A stretch of 22,848 nucleotides of DNA from Priapulus caudatus (taxonomy: Eukaryota > Priapulida > Priapulimorpha > Priapulimorphida > Priapulidae): assembly GCF_000485595.1 (NCBI RefSeq), contig NW_014577353.1, positions 240,685 to 263,532 on the forward strand. Direction: 5' to 3'. Under the pieces are notes generated by a model that saw only the letters and a program-made list of their open reading frames with translations, searched no databases and was not told where the DNA came from. Shown in pieces: positions 19,871 through 22,848 of the stretch. The translations under genes were made by a program, and so were the position numbers. How positions within the stretch are numbered: position 1 is the stretch's first letter; each line of letters opens with the position of its first letter.

Positions 19871-20578
19871 ATAAAGCCCATAAAACACTAGTGGAAGGAA
19901 GTTCCAAATTAAGATAGGACCCACGACTGAATGCAGATCCCGCCGCGCAGAAAGAAGGTGGGCAACAATATCGGATGAAATCTACGGCATTATCTAAGGC
20001 ACCAACAGAGCATGACTTCCTCTGCCAAGCCACAATAGCAGGCCTGTGAATGGCTACAGGGCGAACAATGGACCGTACTTTCGCGCCGCTGCATAAAAGA
20101 CACAGAAAAGAAGCAGTTTAACTTCCCTGTAACCACCGTAATTGTGATGGAGCAGTTAAACAATTTGTAGATGTATAAATGTATGATTTTCGCCATTATA
20201 TCTGTCATATACATCTCCAGTTACGAAGAGCTTTCACCCTATCGACCCTCTCGCTCCTCACACATGTAGCTAGGTCTGGTGATTGTGCTCGTTCGTCCGC
20301 ATTGTACACGCCTGTCGGTACCCCTGGTACACGCAGGTCAAACGAGGTGACGAGTCAAGATTATGAGGCGTGGGTAATTACAACAGTGCGAAAACCAGTC
20401 TCTGATTCGTGGCTGGCATTGTTTTTCCAGTGTGCACGTGTACTTGTAACCGCGATAGTAATTAAACGATTGAAGCGAAACTAGAAACTACTAGTAGTTA
20501 GTATTGAGGAGGGGTGTGGAAAGCGGACAGGCACTGAGGTGATGACAAAACGAATCCACTATTGAATGTATGATATAA
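19871..20578. other. Upstream non-coding DNA
   Basis: Unique sequence without simple repeats. A 101-codon plus-strand frame (20179-20484) has no recognised motif. Confidence 0.4.
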
Positions 20579-20624
20579 GTATATATATATATAATACAAT
20601 ATATATAAAATATATATATGTATA
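20579..20624. repeat. (TA)n microsatellite
   Basis: Interrupted TA repeats, about 45 bp. Confidence 0.9.
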
Positions 20625-20910
20625 ATTAGCATTAATGTTGCCTACTGATTGCAGTTACCATTAACTTCTGGCAGCTACAGAGACTCGCTAACTCGTACAA
20701 TGACATGATCGATTTACCAATGGATATTTGCATAGAAAAGCGATATATAACTCCTGGCTGCATGTATTGCGCATATACGAAATGCAAATATTGGTTATAT
20801 ATACATAGAGTACTTATAGATGATGTTAGAGATAGTTCTTGTGTAAGATGTAAACAGTTAAGATAAGTTTTTTGAGGATTACGTTATGATTATTCCAAAA
20901 AAGTCGCCCC

Positions 20911-20950
20911 CAGGAGTAATAATAGGGATTATCCTAATAATCTACTCCTG
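20911..20950. mobile_element. MITE-like hairpin element 3 (40 bp)
   Basis: The ends CAGGAGTA are inverted repeats, continuing with a one-base gap (AATAATAGG against GATTATTAGG), so the whole element is nearly one hairpin. No target-site duplication is visible: CCCCC lies on the left and a TA microsatellite on the right. It is assigned to the group on its CAGGAGT terminus only. Confidence 0.5.
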
Positions 20951-21000
20951 ATATATATATATATATAATAATATATAGAATATATATATATAATTATATA
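20951..21000. repeat. (TA)n microsatellite
   Basis: TA repeats with AATAATATATAGAA interruptions directly abutting hairpin element 3. Confidence 0.9.
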
Positions 21001-21005
21001 TACAT

Positions 21006-21095
21006 GAGCGCGCGCGCGTGGTGTGTGTGTGCGCGCGTGCGTGCGTGCGTGCACCGGACGCACGCACGCACCACGCACGCACGCACACACACATG
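21006..21095. repeat. GT/GC tract inverting to GC/CA: large cruciform-prone palindrome
   Basis: GTGTGTGTGCGCGCGTGCGT on the left is mirrored by GCACGCACGCACACACAC on the right around CACCGG at about 21051-21056. The strand carrying the GT repeats switches in the middle, giving arms of about 40 bp. Confidence 0.85.
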
Positions 21096-21100
21096 CGCAT

Positions 21101-21505
21101 ATGCATTTCTATAACATCAAGAGATAATAAATACCTGCATATAACATGTGCAATACACCGCATCAGTTGAACATCAGTGAGATTTAATAGCGAAATTTAA
21201 CAAAGTAAATATTTCTATATTAGCCAAAACAACCTACAACTACTGTATCTACAACAATAGATACATTTTCATTTCATGAAAAGGGAACGTTTCCTTCTAC
21301 ACCTAATATATATTTGCGCATTCGCGTACACGAACTAGAAGTGAACTCCGTTTTATTGAACGCTGAAAGTGTATACCCGTATTAACAGCATATATTAGCT
21401 TCATCGTTAACGAGCTACCCCCACTCACCCTTCGATCCCTCCCTACCATCACTGCATAAAGTCCCCACTGATTATCAGCTCTACTACAGCAATATGATGA
21501 CATCG
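21101..21505. other. Upstream non-coding DNA
   Basis: AT-rich unique sequence. A good donor-like GG|GTGAGT lies on the minus strand at 21428, without other exon evidence. CAAGAGATAATA near 21117 resembles one end of the hairpin elements, but no partner end was found. Confidence 0.35.
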
Positions 21506-21549
21506 CTCACTCACACACGCGCCCGCACACACACGCGCTCACGCACATG

Positions 21550-22200
21550 TGAACGCGGATGAGATGCGAGCCTCTATTCTTGTCTGCGGGTAATTTCTCA
21601 GAGATGCACCTGGCCAAGAGCCGCACCTGTGGGAGCTTGAGCGTCTGCTCTCGTTGCCAAGCGGAGACAGCACGACACGCGCTCGCTCTCTCCCGACGGC
21701 TGCCCGCGGCACGCACACTCGGGGTACCCGATGCGCTTGTATCAATTGCAATGTCAATCGGCTGCCACTTTCTGCTGCCGAATCATGGGAACACGGGATG
21801 ACTTAGAGACGCACGATAGGCAAACAATGGCGGTGAATCAATAACAGCAATTGGCTTCTTAATATCCGCTCTGACATTTATCTACTTACACTGCGTGTTC
21901 AAAGAGAAATCAAACGGCATGCACGTCTTTGCCACCGGGTGCCGCGGTCGGCCGTAGCTAATTCAACGAAAACAGAAAGAAACTCGTTCGACGCAAATGC
22001 GAATCTGCAGAAGTCATATATCTGTGCTTGCTCTTGCTGGATTCGTGTGCGGGCGATTTCGTGACATTTGGCCGTGACAACTAGCCTCCGAAATTGAGCC
22101 TCCGAAACGCACCACCACCGCAGCGCTGCTAGGATACCGTAGTTTGTGTTTGAGCAATTATCTGGATAGACACATGAGTCGCACAGCTGACTGAAGACAG
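21550..22200. promoter_or_regulatory. Repeat-free upstream block, candidate enhancer
   Basis: About 650 bp of high-complexity sequence between microsatellites. It holds two CACCTG E-boxes 17 bp apart (21607-21612 and 21624-21629) and a perfect SOX-type AACAATGG (21823-21830). Paired E-boxes are targets of proneural and Snail-type regulators. Function is inferred from motifs and from the position 4 kb upstream of the start codon. Confidence 0.28.
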
Positions 22201-22387
22201 ATGAAATAGGGGAATGGCTCAGTACTATGTCGGATGTTATTGGCAGTAATAGCGAGATAGAATCTTTCCATGTTTGATAACATGTTTCTGAGGTATGATC
22301 TATCGATCACACACAAAAGGTGCAATGTGCATTAAATACCTGAGTTCTAGTAAAATGTCACGTAGCTTCCGTTTACATACACTTTCG

Positions 22388-22700
22388 CACGCACACACTA
22401 TCACAATACAGACGGAGGTAACATGTATCTACATGCGCCCGCCCAACACGCACGCACGCACACACTCTCACGATACAGACGAAGGTAACATATGTATCCC
22501 CAACACGCACGCACGCACTCTCACGATACAGACGGAGGTAACATATGTATCCCCAACACGCACGCACGCACTCTCACGATACAGACGGAGGTAACATATG
22601 TATCAAGAGTAGATAATAACAGATGTTAAATAGTACATGTTAAATTATCTACTCTTGATATGTATCTAGATGCGCCCGCCGAACACGCACGCACACGCAT
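22388..22700. repeat. Minisatellite of 53-59 bp, about 4 copies
   Basis: Each unit has CACGCACGCA, then CTCTCACGATACAGACGGAG and GTAACATATGTAT. Units start near 22389, 22448, 22505 and 22558. The first and last units also carry a CTASATGCGCCCGCC tail that the middle two lack. The last unit is split by hairpin element 4. Confidence 0.88.
22604..22657. mobile_element. MITE-like hairpin element 4 (54 bp)
   Basis: The terminal inverted repeats CAAGAGTAGATAAT are perfect over 14 bp. ATATGTAT is duplicated exactly on both sides (22596-22603 and 22658-22665), a clean 8-bp target-site duplication. The host sequence is a minisatellite unit, and the related unit at about 22410-22445 shows the same sequence without the insertion. 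The 8-bp duplication fits the hAT superfamily. The CARGAG end is close to, but not exactly, the usual hAT terminal consensus. Confidence 0.88.
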
Positions 22701-22764
22701 ATTCACGCACGCGCAATCAAACGCAGCCACGAACACACACACGCACACGCATGCATGCATGCAT

Positions 22765-22848
<84 letters not shown>
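22683..22848. repeat. (GCAC)n and (CA)n microsatellite at the window edge
   Basis: GCAC and GCAT tetramers grade into a pure CA run from about 22783 to the end. The run may continue beyond the window. Confidence 0.95.

Noticed and set aside
21117-21128. CAAGAGATAATA, similar to one end of the hairpin elements
   Set aside because: No inverted partner was found nearby, so it may be a chance match or a decayed solo end.
22388-22600. Regular repeats resembling a CRISPR array
   Set aside because: The units are tandem copies with no unique spacers, and the surrounding genome is an animal nuclear genome.

Overview
This is a window of animal nuclear DNA. The exons are GC-rich and lie in long AT-rich introns full of microsatellites, the splice sites are canonical, and there are no bacterial-style operons. 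The only protein-coding gene I can support is on the minus strand: a Prospero/Prox-family homeobox transcription factor. I recognise it from several conserved blocks outside the homeodomain, not from a database search. A short TTAGGG-type telomeric tract and the mix of Prox1-like and Prospero-like blocks suggest an invertebrate outside insects and nematodes (for example a mollusc, annelid, brachiopod or priapulid). That placement is inference.

Gene layout, read right to left. Positions 17747-22848 lie upstream and hold microsatellites, a CpG-rich patch at 19620-19870, a minisatellite at the right edge and four tiny hairpin (MITE-like) elements. The predicted start codon is the last three bases of exon 1 (17744-17746), followed by a 145-bp intron. 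Exon 2 (16747-17598) encodes the N-terminal blocks and a polyasparagine tract. After a 4.2-kb intron, exon 3 (11233-12549) encodes the KRARVD block, a coiled coil and the central conserved blocks, and ends just before the homeo-Prospero domain. All junctions are phase 0, giving 724 residues so far. The homeo-Prospero domain itself is not in the window, so the last intron must run through 11232-1 and beyond (over 11.2 kb).

The most notable feature is the end of exon 3. The intron begins with a perfect U12-type AT-AC donor (ATATCCTTT at 11232-11224). A strong ordinary U2-type donor lies 116 nt downstream at 11116, with a purine-rich tract between the two. This resembles the Drosophila prospero twintron, where two spliceosomes compete. 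Here the U2 choice would bring in an in-frame stop and remove the DNA-binding domain.

The big intron (1-11232) holds long low-complexity blocks: a CTG/GTG-rich triplet block in transcript sense, a 750-bp pyrimidine/purine block, a foldback element around telomeric repeats, CpG-rich patches, and repeat-free stretches that could be enhancers. No RNA genes, CRISPR arrays or autonomous transposons were found.
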